A DNA stretch of 64,000 nucleotides from the NCBI RefSeq assembly GCF_036345175.1, contig NZ_CP107780.1, positions 3,100,001 to 3,164,000 of the forward strand, read 5' to 3'. Below are positions 25,001-32,426 of this stretch, piece after piece. The first letter of the stretch is position 1. Each line of letters begins with the position of its first letter. Position numbers and translations under genes: made by a program. The stretch comes from Streptomyces sp. NBC_00576. Lineage in GTDB: Bacteria; Actinomycetota; Actinomycetes; Streptomycetales; Streptomycetaceae. The notes under the pieces were generated by a model. That model worked only from the letters and a program-made list of their open reading frames with translations. It did no database searches and was not told the DNA's origin.

Positions 25001-26746
25001 GGCACGGCCGAGTCGGAGCCCGGCGGGGAGAGCGCGGCGGACATGGCGGTCGACGATGTACTCACCGACCTCAACGCGCTGGTGGTGGCGCTGTCCGAGG
25101 CGGCGCGGCTCGCCGGGTGCGCTCCTCAGCCCAGCCCCTGGTTGCCGGCCCTCGGCACGGACGTCCTGATCGACGACCTGCCGCAACCCGAGGAGTCCGG
25201 CGGCGCCCGCCTCGCCCCGGTGGCGTGGGGCCTGTCGGACCTGCCCGAATCGCAGGCACAGCTGCCCGTCCGCCTGGACCTCGCCGAGTTCGGGCATCTG
25301 TACGTCATCGGAATCCCGCGCTCCGGCCGCTCCCAGGTGCTGCGCACCATGGCCGGAGCTCTGGCCCAGGGCCATTCCAGCGCCGACGTCCACCTCTACG
25401 GCATCGACTTCGCCGGTGGCGCGCTGACTGCGTTGGGCGTGCTCCCGCACTGCGGCGCCGTGGTGCCCCGTGGTGACATCGAGCGGCTGGAACGGCTGTT
25501 CGCCAGACTCGACGCGGAACTGGAACGGCGACAGGAACGCCTCACCGAGCATCACGCGAGCAACCTCACCGAGCTGCGCGAGATCGTCGGTGCCGGTGCC
25601 CGTCCGCCGCACATCATGCTGTTCATCGACGGCTGGGACGCGCTGATCGAGGCCGTCGCCGACCACAACGGCGGCCGCCTGGTGGAGTTGCTCAACCGGC
25701 TGCTGAGAGAGGGCGCCGCCGCGGGCCTGCATGTCGTCGCCACCTCCGAACGGGCCCTGCTGTCCGGACGGGCCACCGCGCTCAACGACAACAAGCTGCT
25801 GCTGCGCCTGAACGACCGGACCGACTACCACGCCGTCGGCAAGCGCTCACGCGACATCCCCGACGTCATCCAGCCCGGCCGCGGCTGGACCTCCGACGGC
25901 GGTACCGAGATCCAGGTGGCGCTGCTCGCACCCGGTGCCGCCGGGCAGGACCAGGCCGAGGCGCTGCGCCGGATCGGCGCCGAGGCGACCCGGCGCGACT
26001 CCGGACTCCCGTCGGACCGCAGGCCCGCCCGCATCGGCACGCTACCGGTGAAGGTGACCTTCACCGACGCGTACGAGAAGGTGTCGGCGGAGTTCCGTCG
26101 GCCGATGTGGGGCCTGCTGGGCCTCGGCGGCGACGACGTCTCGCCGGTCGGCGTGGACTTCGCGGACACCGCACCGACCTTCTCGGTCGTCGGCCCGCCC
26201 GGCTCCGGACGCAGCACGACCCTCGCCTCACTGGCGGTCTCGCTGCTCGCCTCCGGCACCCGCCTGGTGATCCTCGCCCCGCGGGAGTCGCAGCTGCGCG
26301 CCCTCGGGAACCATCCGGGAGTACAGCTGATCACCGCGACGGAGCCCACGGTCGAGGAGTTCACCGTGGCCCTGGAGTCCGGCAGCGGACCCCGGGTGGT
26401 CATGGTGGACGACGCCGACCTGTTCGTCCTGCCGGACATCGACCAGAACCTGCGCTCCCTGGCCCAGTCGGGCAGGGACCACGGCATCGGCATCGTCATC
26501 GCCGCCACCGCGGAGACCATGACAGGCGCGATGGGCTGGCTCAGCGCCCTGAAACGGCACCGCAAGGGCGTCCTCCTCGCCCCGCAGAGCATCCTGGAGG
26601 GCGACTTCATCGGGAGCCGCCTGGCCCACGCCCACCTGCGCGGCCGCAAACCCGGCCGGGGCGTCACCGTCGACCCGCGCTCCGGGGAACTGATCAACGT
26701 ACAGATCCCGGCGACCGTGCTCGACGGAACGGACGGGGCGGCCTGA
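22085..26746 (+). CDS. essC: Type VII secretion translocase, EssC/EccC-type FtsK-SpoIIIE ATPase
   Basis: A protein of 1,553 residues, in the size range of EssC. The N-terminal 280 residues look like ubiquitin-like or FHA-like modules. Two membrane helices follow at about 300-340 (LLVALAPMVFGVSMMLF, FYLIFMFMSPALMAANYL), then three FtsK-type ATPase domains. Domain 1 has Walker A GTTGSGKSE (about 720) and Walker B LVIIIDEFATL (about 828). Domain 2 (GIPRSGRSQ, about 1075) and domain 3 (GPPGSGRSTT, about 1370) carry Arg in place of the P-loop Lys, so they may bind but not hydrolyse ATP. This is the motor that recognises WXG100-type substrates at the membrane. The GTG start at 22085 has an AGGGGAG site. 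About 195 bases after the preceding gene hold no other ORF of note. Confidence 0.92.
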   Translation: MKLLITTVADGDPAGRQDVLLTASGGTPVEDVAAHLAQLRAGDVDETGAPLPLPGPAPSCYLGDEPLAPGTPLAATRLMDGSVVALGVPQPPVATAYGPERDAMPQPHRVDHSPVVELQVVGGPDAGRVYPLGLGTHGVGPLQDAAVPLEGRGMPGEGIRVTVRPDGSAIVELLEGGPARLSVPEPPEHRGRPNTPLLPLAEQDDEDTADAADAEAAGSGQVSDRSAELPDGWVLWSVGAELSVGEYLLRLAEPTPRDAAVVPSEGGGSLDFNRPPRMLPHLAPERFRLPGPPDPPARRPIPLLVALAPMVFGVSMMLFMNSYFYLIFMFMSPALMAANYLSGRRQARRDYEERSRVYRQRRASLEEDVREKVATERRLRTESAPDPAVAGLWAVGPGRRLWERRRGDPDHLALRIGTAPQPSLLGIDDTAREDNHTAVHWTIPDAPVGVDLVENGVVGLAGATGPVRALARWMTAQAAVLHTPRDLRIVVLTDKASQDSWHWARWLPHSRDGLPGTRGGAVTLIGNDPETVANRVAELVSTLRTRQRAAESTMSKALLSEPDVLVVMDGARRLRDVPGVVSILREGPAVRIFPLCLDQEERLLPEECTAVVRHENHRLTLRRTGQPDVPDIRPDLVEPDWCERVARGIAPIRDVTPDASEGLPAKVGLLELLGLPQPSAEQVAARWAQRPASTGVLLGAGYDGPVAFDLVKDGPHGLVAGTTGSGKSELLQTFVAALAAVNRPDELTFVLVDYKGGSAFKDCVDLPHTLGMVTDLDSHLVQRALTSLAAELTRREHILADAGAKDLPEYQGMRRRSPELVPVPRLVIIIDEFATLYREIPDFIPGLVSIAQRGRSLGIHLILATQRPAGVINSDIRANTNLRIALRVTDSSESQDVIDTKDAVSISAATPGRALARLGHGTVVPFQTAYAGTPLPGAKPSLDPTEQQPVEESRIWGTELHWQRLGRSVGLPGTAESEPGGESAADMAVDDVLTDLNALVVALSEAARLAGCAPQPSPWLPALGTDVLIDDLPQPEESGGARLAPVAWGLSDLPESQAQLPVRLDLAEFGHLYVIGIPRSGRSQVLRTMAGALAQGHSSADVHLYGIDFAGGALTALGVLPHCGAVVPRGDIERLERLFARLDAELERRQERLTEHHASNLTELREIVGAGARPPHIMLFIDGWDALIEAVADHNGGRLVELLNRLLREGAAAGLHVVATSERALLSGRATALNDNKLLLRLNDRTDYHAVGKRSRDIPDVIQPGRGWTSDGGTEIQVALLAPGAAGQDQAEALRRIGAEATRRDSGLPSDRRPARIGTLPVKVTFTDAYEKVSAEFRRPMWGLLGLGGDDVSPVGVDFADTAPTFSVVGPPGSGRSTTLASLAVSLLASGTRLVILAPRESQLRALGNHPGVQLITATEPTVEEFTVALESGSGPRVVMVDDADLFVLPDIDQNLRSLAQSGRDHGIGIVIAATAETMTGAMGWLSALKRHRKGVLLAPQSILEGDFIGSRLAHAHLRGRKPGRGVTVDPRSGELINVQIPATVLDGTDGAA

Positions 26747-26890
26747 CACCGGCGAGGCTGAGGGGTCATCGGCGCTGTCACGGGTCTACGCGGCGGCCTG
26801 CGACGCCGAGGTGTGCGCGCAGGCGGAGGCTCCGGAGAACTGGTGCCAGCCTTCGGCAACCCTTTTTCCGGGAATGGTGTTCTACCAGTG

Positions 26891-27475
26891 ATGGACAACG
26901 CAGCCGAACAGTTGACCGATCTGTTGGCAACGGATCTGGACGACGGTTTCACGGAACTGGTGCGCGTCCACGCCAAGGGCGTGCACGCGTTCCTGTTACG
27001 TATGTCCGGGTCGCCCGCCGAGGCGGACGATCTGGGGCAGGACACGTTTCTGCGTGCCTACACGGCGCTGCAGGGCTACGGCCCGGAGCGGCGTCGGGCG
27101 CTGCACCCGCGTGCCTGGCTGATGACCATCGCAGCGAACGTGTGGCGCAATCATGTACGCAGCAGTACCCGTCGCCCCGTGTCCGCCGTCCGGGTCGACG
27201 ACGCCCAGGACAACTGGCCGGACGTGAATCCGGGCCCGGCGGAACGGGCCCTGAACACGGACGACCAGGGCCGCCTGGTCGCCGCGCTGTCCGAGTTACC
27301 GGAGTACTACCGGATACCGGTGGTGCTGCGGCACGTGGTGGGCATGAGCTATGCGGAGATCGCTCAGGTCCAGGGCTGTCCCGTCGGGACGGCCAAGGCC
27401 CAGGTCTCGCGTGCGATGGGCGACCTGCGTCGGTTGCTGGCGACGGAAGAGGAGCTGAGGGAGGTGACTACATGA
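26891..27475 (+). CDS. ECF-type RNA polymerase sigma factor paired with an Ada/Ogt-type protein
   Basis: A protein of 194 residues with region 2 (ELVRVHAKGVHAFLLRMSGSPAEADDLGQDTFLRAYTAL, then RAWLMTIAANVWRNHVRS) and region 4 (LPEYYRIPVVLRHVVGMSYAEIAQVQGCPVGTAKAQVSRAMGDL). The ATG at 26891 was chosen over an in-frame start at 26813 because it fits the family length. The stop overlaps the next start as ATGA, the usual arrangement of a sigma factor with its anti-sigma factor. Here the partner is an alkyltransferase-like protein, which suggests a sigma factor that answers DNA alkylation or thiol/zinc status (inference). Confidence 0.88.
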   Translation: MDNAAEQLTDLLATDLDDGFTELVRVHAKGVHAFLLRMSGSPAEADDLGQDTFLRAYTALQGYGPERRRALHPRAWLMTIAANVWRNHVRSSTRRPVSAVRVDDAQDNWPDVNPGPAERALNTDDQGRLVAALSELPEYYRIPVVLRHVVGMSYAEIAQVQGCPVGTAKAQVSRAMGDLRRLLATEEELREVTT

Positions 27476-28293
27476 GCAGGAAGGAGCACGGCGGGCCCCC
27501 CGTGTCGCAGAACGGCGCGGTTCCGGCCGGCGAGCTGGGCGCACCGCCGGTACCCGTGGACTTCGCGCTGAGGGTCCTGCAACGCGTGGGCATCCCGCGT
27601 GAGCGCTACGACACGTATGTGCGGCTGGACTCACCGGCAGGCGGACTGTTCGTGGCCTTCGCGCCGGAGTCCGTCACCGGATCCGCGCTGGCCACGTCGG
27701 GACTGACAGCCGAGCGGTTCGAGGAGTCGCACCGCTCCCGTACCGGCCGGTCCGCGATCCCGACGCGCAAGCCGTTCCCCAGGCTGGAGACCGCCCTGCG
27801 CACCGGGCGGGTCAAGAAGCTGCCGCTGGACCCCGGTCCCGTGGACGAGGCGACGGCTGCCGTCCTGCGAGCGGTCCGGGCCATCCCCGCAGGGCAGTTG
27901 CGCCCTCTCTCGTGGGTCGCCCGGGAGGCGTCGTCGGCGTTCACGGGGAACACCGACGCCGTCCTGGGCGTGCTCGCGCGCAACCCGTTCGTCGTGCTCG
28001 TCCCCTGTCATCGGGTGACGCACGAGAACGGAGCGCCGTGCGACGCCGCGTACCTCCCCGGCACCGGTGACGCGCTGCGCGCCGCCGAGGGGATCGACAT
28101 GGCCGGGGTGCACCGGTGGCTGCACAGCGGCGCGGTGTTCCTCGGCAGCGACACCACTCACATCTACTGCCATCCCACGTGTGCGCACGCCCGGCGCATC
28201 ACCACGCCGCACCAGGTGCCGTTCGCGACCGCGCGGGACGCACAGCGGGCGGGCTATCGCGCCTGCAAGAGCTGTCGGCCCGTGTCGGTCTGA
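27472..28293 (+). CDS. O6-alkylguanine alkyltransferase domain fused to C-terminal Ada zinc domain
   Basis: A protein of 273 residues. Residues 20-120 are an Ogt-like N-terminal part. A methyltransferase domain follows, with LRAVRAIPAGQLRPLSWVAREA and the acceptor motif VLVPCHRV (about 180-187). The C-terminus (about 220-270) is an Ada zinc domain with the four expected cysteines: YCHPTC and CKSC. In E. coli Ada the zinc domain is N-terminal; here the order is reversed and the AraC-type DNA-binding part is missing. The gene starts inside the stop of an ECF sigma gene, so the two are made together. It may repair DNA, or sense methylation through the zinc cysteines and gate the sigma factor. 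The second role is a hypothesis. Confidence 0.85.
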   Translation: MSRKEHGGPPVSQNGAVPAGELGAPPVPVDFALRVLQRVGIPRERYDTYVRLDSPAGGLFVAFAPESVTGSALATSGLTAERFEESHRSRTGRSAIPTRKPFPRLETALRTGRVKKLPLDPGPVDEATAAVLRAVRAIPAGQLRPLSWVAREASSAFTGNTDAVLGVLARNPFVVLVPCHRVTHENGAPCDAAYLPGTGDALRAAEGIDMAGVHRWLHSGAVFLGSDTTHIYCHPTCAHARRITTPHQVPFATARDAQRAGYRACKSCRPVSV

Positions 28294-28958
28294 GTAGGCG
28301 TCAGCGGGTGCCCGGGCCCGCCTCAGCGCCTCGCGGACATCCAAGGCGGTGTCGTCCGGGTGGCCTTCGCGTACGTCAGGGCCGAGCCGCCGGGCCGCCG
28401 CTGCGGCACCCAGCAACTAGCGGGACATCCAGCCGGAACGCCCAGCGCCGGCCGAAGTGGCCGGCCGCCAGGCCGCCCGCCGGCACTTGCCGACGACAGC
28501 GCCGACGCCGCCGAACGCCGTCCGCCGGGCGAGGGGCCTGCGCCGCTCCGCCTCCCGCACCACGGTGAACAGCACACACCTGGCGGCCGGGACCATCGCG
28601 GCTGCGGTCACCGCCTGGCCGACGCGCCCCGTACCGGTCGCAGAGCCGGCCCCTGAGCAGTTGCAGGCCGCCGCCCGGCGCGACGTACAGGGATCGGTCA
28701 CCCAGTGCGCCTCGATCAGGCTCAGGGAGAGGTCGCGTCGGCCGGCAGCGGGGCGCACGGGACCAGCAGCACCACTGAGCTGTGCGGGCGGGACGCCGCG
28801 GGAGGGGACGGTGTTCAGAACCCCGCCGTCCGATGGCCGGTTGCAGCCCCGGGCCGGTGCAACCCGTTGGGGGAGGCCGGTGTTCAAACCTGTGAGAGCG
28901 CGCCACTGAGTTCTCCCCTGCCTCACGGGCGAGGGTCTCGATCTAGCGAAGGACAAGC
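28294..28958. other. Gene-poor spacer, nothing convincing
   Basis: About 660 bases with open frames on both strands, none with a recognisable domain, a good ribosome site or consistent codon use. It may be decayed DNA. The last 60 bases must hold the promoter of the SDR gene. Two similar phrases, GGTGTTCAGAACC near 28810 and GGTGTTCAAACC near 28878, are noted without a function. Confidence 0.4.
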
Positions 28959-29765
28959 ATGGATCTCAACCTTTCCGGCCGCGTGGCTGTGGTGACCGGA
29001 GCCTCCAAGGGCATCGGCCTGGCCATCACGCGTTCGCTGCTCGAAGAGGGCGCCAAGGTCGTGGCGGTCTCCCGCAAGGGCACCCCGGAACTGGAGAAGC
29101 TGGCGGGCCCGGACCTGCTGCACGTCCCCGCCGATCTGATGGACGCCGAGGCGCCGGCGCAGGTCGTCGCCCGCGCGATCGAGCACTTCGGCGGCATCGA
29201 CATCCTCGTGAACAACGCGGGCGGCCCGCCGCCCGGTGTCTCCATGCCGCGCACCGGCTTCTTCGACAGCAGCGACGAGCAGTGGCAGGCGATCTTCGAG
29301 TTCAACCTGTTCTCGGCCGTCCGTGCCATCCGCGCGGCCATCCCCGCCATGATCGAGCGCGGCGGCGGCTCCATCGTCAACGTCTCCACCGGAATGGCCC
29401 GCCAGCCCGCACCGGTCAACATCGAGTACGGCGCCGCCAAGGCGGGTCTGTCCAACCTGACCAAGGCGCTGTCGGAGGAGTTCGGGGCCCAGGGCATCCG
29501 CATCAACACCGTCTCCCCGGGCGCCGTGCTGACCGCCTGGTGGACCGAGGAGGGCGGCGCGGCCGACATCATCGCCGGCATGGCGGGCGCCGACCGTGAC
29601 AGCGTCATGGAGAGCATCGCCCCGCAGTTGATGGGCCAGGTCACGGGCCGCCTCATCAACCCGCAGGAGGTCGCCGACGCGGTCCTGCTGCTGGCCTCGC
29701 CGCGCTCGGCGAGCACCACGGGCTCGGACTACGCGGTCGACGCCGGGTTCCACAAGAGCTTCTGA
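28959..29765 (+). CDS. SDR family NAD(P)-dependent oxidoreductase (FabG-like)
   Basis: A protein of 268 residues, a classical short-chain dehydrogenase/reductase. It has cofactor motif TGASKGIG (about 13-20), ILVNNAGG (about 84), catalytic Ser in IVNVSTGMA (about 143) and the YxxxK pair in IEYGAAKAGL (about 158-162), then the VSPGAVLT loop. It interconverts a carbonyl and a hydroxyl group using NAD(P)H; the true substrate is not predictable. An AAGGA ribosome site sits six bases before the ATG. A strong terminator follows, so it appears monocistronic. Confidence 0.92.
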   Translation: MDLNLSGRVAVVTGASKGIGLAITRSLLEEGAKVVAVSRKGTPELEKLAGPDLLHVPADLMDAEAPAQVVARAIEHFGGIDILVNNAGGPPPGVSMPRTGFFDSSDEQWQAIFEFNLFSAVRAIRAAIPAMIERGGGSIVNVSTGMARQPAPVNIEYGAAKAGLSNLTKALSEEFGAQGIRINTVSPGAVLTAWWTEEGGAADIIAGMAGADRDSVMESIAPQLMGQVTGRLINPQEVADAVLLLASPRSASTTGSDYAVDAGFHKSF

Positions 29766-29809
29766 CGCGGCCGTTTCGGACCGGCTCCGCTCAGGCCGGC
29801 CAGTACGAC

Positions 29810-29843
29810 AGGACCCCGGTGGCCAGCAGGCCACCGGGGTCCT
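29810..29843. terminator. Strong hairpin terminator
   Basis: AGGACCCCGGTGGCC at 29810-29824 pairs perfectly with GGCCACCGGGGTCCT at 29829-29843 across a 4-base loop (AGCA). This 15-bp stem ends the SDR transcript and would also stop leftward transcription from the ogt side. Confidence 0.85.
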
Positions 29844-29939
29844 CGGCTTCGTCCACCGCACACCTGCTGCTCGAGTGTCGGTGCTGTGCCGCAGGCGGCG
29901 GGCGAGCTGGACGAAGCCGGCCGGGGCCGCGGCGATCAC

Positions 29940-30268
29940 TCAGGCGTCGGGGGCGGGCGCGGTCAGCCGGCGGACCGGGCGCAGTCGGGAGGCCGCTGTC
30001 TCGGGCCGGTCGACGACCGCGAGGACCGTGCCGCCGCGCGCCTCCCATGCCTCGCCGAAGGCCGCGGCGACCGACGCGGACGCCGCGTCACCACGGTGGC
30101 GATCCGGGACCGTGGCACCGTCAGCGCCCGCTCGTACAGCTCGGCGATCTCCCGGCACTTGTCGGGGCCGAGCAGCTCGGGCGTCAGGGCGCAGCCGTGC
30201 GTGTCCAGCGCGTCGGCGAGCGCGGACCGGTCGGCCTCGTCGACGCTCCGGCGGAGGCCGGCGGTCAT
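29940..30268 (-). pseudogene. Truncated 2OG-Fe(II) oxygenase-like gene downstream of ogt
   Basis: ATG at 30268 overlaps the stop of ogt (ATGA). The first 45 residues (ADRSALADALDTHGCALTPELLGPDKCREIAELYE) look like the start of a 2-oxoglutarate/Fe(II) oxygenase of the type often found beside ogt in Streptomyces. After ELYER the match ends at about base 30130. The remaining DNA encodes another, unrelated C-terminus in a shifted frame (FGEAWEARGGTVLAVVDRPETAASRL, stop at 29940). No HxD...H iron site remains. This fits a deletion that joined two genes, followed by a frameshift. Confidence 0.5.
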
Positions 30269-30795
30269 TCGTCCCTGCCGGGCAGAGCGGCGGGGAACGT
30301 CATGCCTTCCAGGGCGAGCAGCAGCTGCTTTCGCTCCAGGCCGCCTGCGTAGCCGGTGAGCGACCCGTTCGCCCCGACGACCCGGTGGCAGGGCCGCACC
30401 ACGAGCAGCGGGTTGGCGCCGATCGCCGTACCGACGGGCCGGGCCGCGCCGCGCGGTTCCCCGATCCGGGCGGCGATCTCGCCGTAGGTGAAGGTCGTCC
30501 CGTACGGGATGTTCTCCAGCGCCTCCCAGACCCGACGCCGGAAGGGGGTACCGGAGGGGACGTACTCGATGTCGAAGTGGGTCAGCGTGCCGGCGAAGTA
30601 GGCGGCCAGCTGTCCGGCGATCCCGGTGAACGCGTCCACGTCCCGGAGCCAGCCGGCCCCTGGGGTCACGCCGCCCTTCTGTCCGGGGACGGACAGCGAG
30701 GCGAGGGCGGTGCCGCCGGGGGCGGTCGCGCTCCGCTCGCCGACCAGCAGCAGTTCGCCGAGCGGGCTGTCGAGCGTGGTGAAAAGTGTCGTCAT
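30265..30795 (-). CDS. ogt: Methylated-DNA--protein-cysteine S-methyltransferase
   Basis: A protein of 176 residues, the normal size for Ogt. It has VWEALENIPYGTTFTYGEIA, the DNA-binding helix region RPVGTAIGANPLL, the acceptor motif VVRPCHRVVG (Cys about 142) and the closing GYAGGLERKQLLLALEG. It removes alkyl groups from O6-guanine in a one-shot suicide reaction. A GAGGAA site precedes the ATG at 30795. It was probably the first gene of an operon whose second gene is now broken. Together with the alkyltransferase/Ada protein 2 kb away it gives the region two alkyl-acceptor proteins. Confidence 0.93.
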   Translation of the reverse strand: MTTLFTTLDSPLGELLLVGERSATAPGGTALASLSVPGQKGGVTPGAGWLRDVDAFTGIAGQLAAYFAGTLTHFDIEYVPSGTPFRRRVWEALENIPYGTTFTYGEIAARIGEPRGAARPVGTAIGANPLLVVRPCHRVVGANGSLTGYAGGLERKQLLLALEGMTFPAALPGRDE

Positions 30796-31093
30796 CGCGG
30801 TTCCTCGTCAGACGGTTCCATGACCTTGTAACACCGGACTGTGCCTCCGGGGTTGCAGAGCGCGGTGAAAGCCGGACTCCGTGACCCTGCTGCCCCGCAG
30901 TCCCGCTGCCCGGTCAGCGGGCATTGTGGAATGTCACCAGGTCGATTCTCGTGACCGGCTCGGCATGATGCTGGCGGCTTTCCGACATCGCGTTCCCGCA
31001 CGCTCCTCTCCCGCGGGATCACGTGTGCAAAGCTGGGGAACAGACAGAACACACCAACTCCTGTCCCCCCACCTGCACTTCAGGGAGAACCCC
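30796..31093. promoter_or_regulatory. Divergent spacer between ogt and the GH25 gene
   Basis: About 300 bases without a supported gene. It carries the promoters of ogt (leftward) and the lysozyme gene (rightward). The end of the spacer has the ribosome site AGGGAG ahead of the ATG at 31094. No clear operator was seen. Confidence 0.4.
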
Positions 31094-31648
31094 ATGTTGC
31101 GCGGCATAGACGTGAGCGCGTACCAGTCCTCCACCTACGGCACGGACGGCCTTTCCTTCGTCTTCATCAAGGCGACGGAGGGCCGTTCGTACGTCAACCC
31201 CAAGCTCGCGGCGCAGACGAAGCGAGCCCGGGACGCCGGCTGCGTGGTCGGCTTCTACCACTTCCTGTGGCCGGGCAACCTGACCGCCCAGGCCGAGTAC
31301 TTCGTCAGCAAGGCCCCGGAGAAGGCGGGCGACATCCTCGCCGTGGACTGGGAGACGACGGGCGACGGCACCCACGCGTCGAACGCGGAGAAGGACACCT
31401 TCATACGCAAGGTGAAGCAGCTGCGGCCGGACAACCGGGTCGTCCTCTACTGCAACAGGAGCTACTGGCTCAACGTCGACGAGACCTCCTACGCGGGCGA
31501 CGGACTGTGGATAGCCGACTATGTGACGGCCGGTAAGCCCCGTATCAAGGCGAAGTGGCGTTTCCACCAGTACACCGACGACCCGGTCGACACGAACGTC
31601 GCCGATTTCACAACCAAGGCGGCGCTGAAGGACTGGGCGACCGTCTGA
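31094..31648 (+). CDS. Glycoside hydrolase family 25 (lysozyme-like)
   Basis: A protein of 184 residues that matches GH25 (Chalaropsis-type muramidase) through most of the barrel: GIDVSAYQSS at the start with the first catalytic-site Asp, FVFIKATEGRSYVNP, GFYHFLWPG, ILAVDWETTG with the acidic pair, VVLYCNRSYW, and the C-terminal WRFHQYTDDP. GH25 enzymes cut peptidoglycan between MurNAc and GlcNAc. No signal peptide, cell-wall-binding domain or prophage neighbours are visible, so export is unexplained: it may work inside, be released by lysis or use a non-classical route. It is about 184 aa, slightly short for the family. ATG at 31094 has an AGGGAG site. Confidence 0.88.
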   Translation: MLRGIDVSAYQSSTYGTDGLSFVFIKATEGRSYVNPKLAAQTKRARDAGCVVGFYHFLWPGNLTAQAEYFVSKAPEKAGDILAVDWETTGDGTHASNAEKDTFIRKVKQLRPDNRVVLYCNRSYWLNVDETSYAGDGLWIADYVTAGKPRIKAKWRFHQYTDDPVDTNVADFTTKAALKDWATV

Positions 31649-31727
31649 AGGATCCGGCTACCGTCGACCGACAGGTGACTGCCGACATATCCTCTGCACA
31701 GCCGCACACCTGGACCGGGGGCGCTCC

Positions 31728-32423
31728 ATGGCCGAGACGGGCACCGACAGCCGCCATCCGGCCACCTTCTGGGAGGCCCTGGCCCCCGCCGACCGGGACG
31801 CGCTGCTCCGGGTGGCGACCCGTACGTCGCTGCCCGCCGACGAGCAGTTCCTGGCGCAGGGGGAGGACTCCGACCATCTGGTGGTGCTGCTGCGCGGCTG
31901 GGTCAAGGTCGTCGCCCAGTCCCACGCCGGCTACCGTGCGCTGCTCGCCCTGCGCGGTCCCGGTGAACTCCTCGGTGAGCAGGCCGGGTTGGAGCGCAGA
32001 CGCCGCTCGGCTTCGCTGCTCACGGCGACGACGGTCGACCTGCTGCATCTGCCGGCCGTCCGCTTCCAGGCGCTGGCACGCTCCAGCGCCGGAGTGTCTG
32101 CCGCCCTGGAGCAGACGCTGTCCGGGCGCCTGCGTGAGGCCGACCTCCAGCGCACCGGCATCACCGAACCGGTCCCGGTGCGCCTCGCCGCCCTCCTCCT
32201 CGACCTCGCCGAACGCTGCGGCCACCCCGACCCGGACGGCACCGGCGTACGCATCACCCTGCCGTTGTCGCAGGACGACCTGGCGGGGCTGGTGCTCAGT
32301 TCACGGCGCACGGTGAGCCGGGTTCTGGAGCAATGGCGGGGGCGGGGCTGGATCGTGACGGGGCGTCAGTCGCTGCTGATCCGGTCGGTCGATCAGCTGA
32401 AGGGGCAGGCGTTCGGGGGGTGA
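31728..32423 (+). CDS. Crp/Fnr family transcriptional regulator
   Basis: A protein of 231 residues: an N-terminal cyclic-nucleotide-binding beta barrel (FLAQGEDSDHLVVLLRGWVKVV, then GPGELLGEQAGLERRRRSASL, which resembles the phosphate-binding cassette) and a C-terminal winged helix (LPLSQDDLAGLVLSSRRTVSRVLEQWRGRGWI). The phosphate-binding segment keeps a G-E and an Arg-Ser, so a cyclic nucleotide may bind, but this is not certain. The ATG follows a run of G that can serve as ribosome site. The gene ends three bases before the end of the convergent six-gene signalling operon, whose first gene is cyclase-like. Confidence 0.88.
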   Translation: MAETGTDSRHPATFWEALAPADRDALLRVATRTSLPADEQFLAQGEDSDHLVVLLRGWVKVVAQSHAGYRALLALRGPGELLGEQAGLERRRRSASLLTATTVDLLHLPAVRFQALARSSAGVSAALEQTLSGRLREADLQRTGITEPVPVRLAALLLDLAERCGHPDPDGTGVRITLPLSQDDLAGLVLSSRRTVSRVLEQWRGRGWIVTGRQSLLIRSVDQLKGQAFGG

Positions 32424-32426
32424 CCG

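Noticed and set aside
21887..25831. Minus-strand open frame of 1,314 codons opposite essC
   Set aside because: Shadow ORF without domains; the plus strand encodes a complete EssC.
28800..28900. GGTGTTCAAACC phrase resembling a tRNA T-arm
   Set aside because: No acceptor, D-arm or anticodon stem can be drawn around it.
28376..28956. Overlapping open frames on both strands in the spacer before the SDR gene
   Set aside because: No start signals, no domain and mixed composition; described as gene-poor spacer instead.
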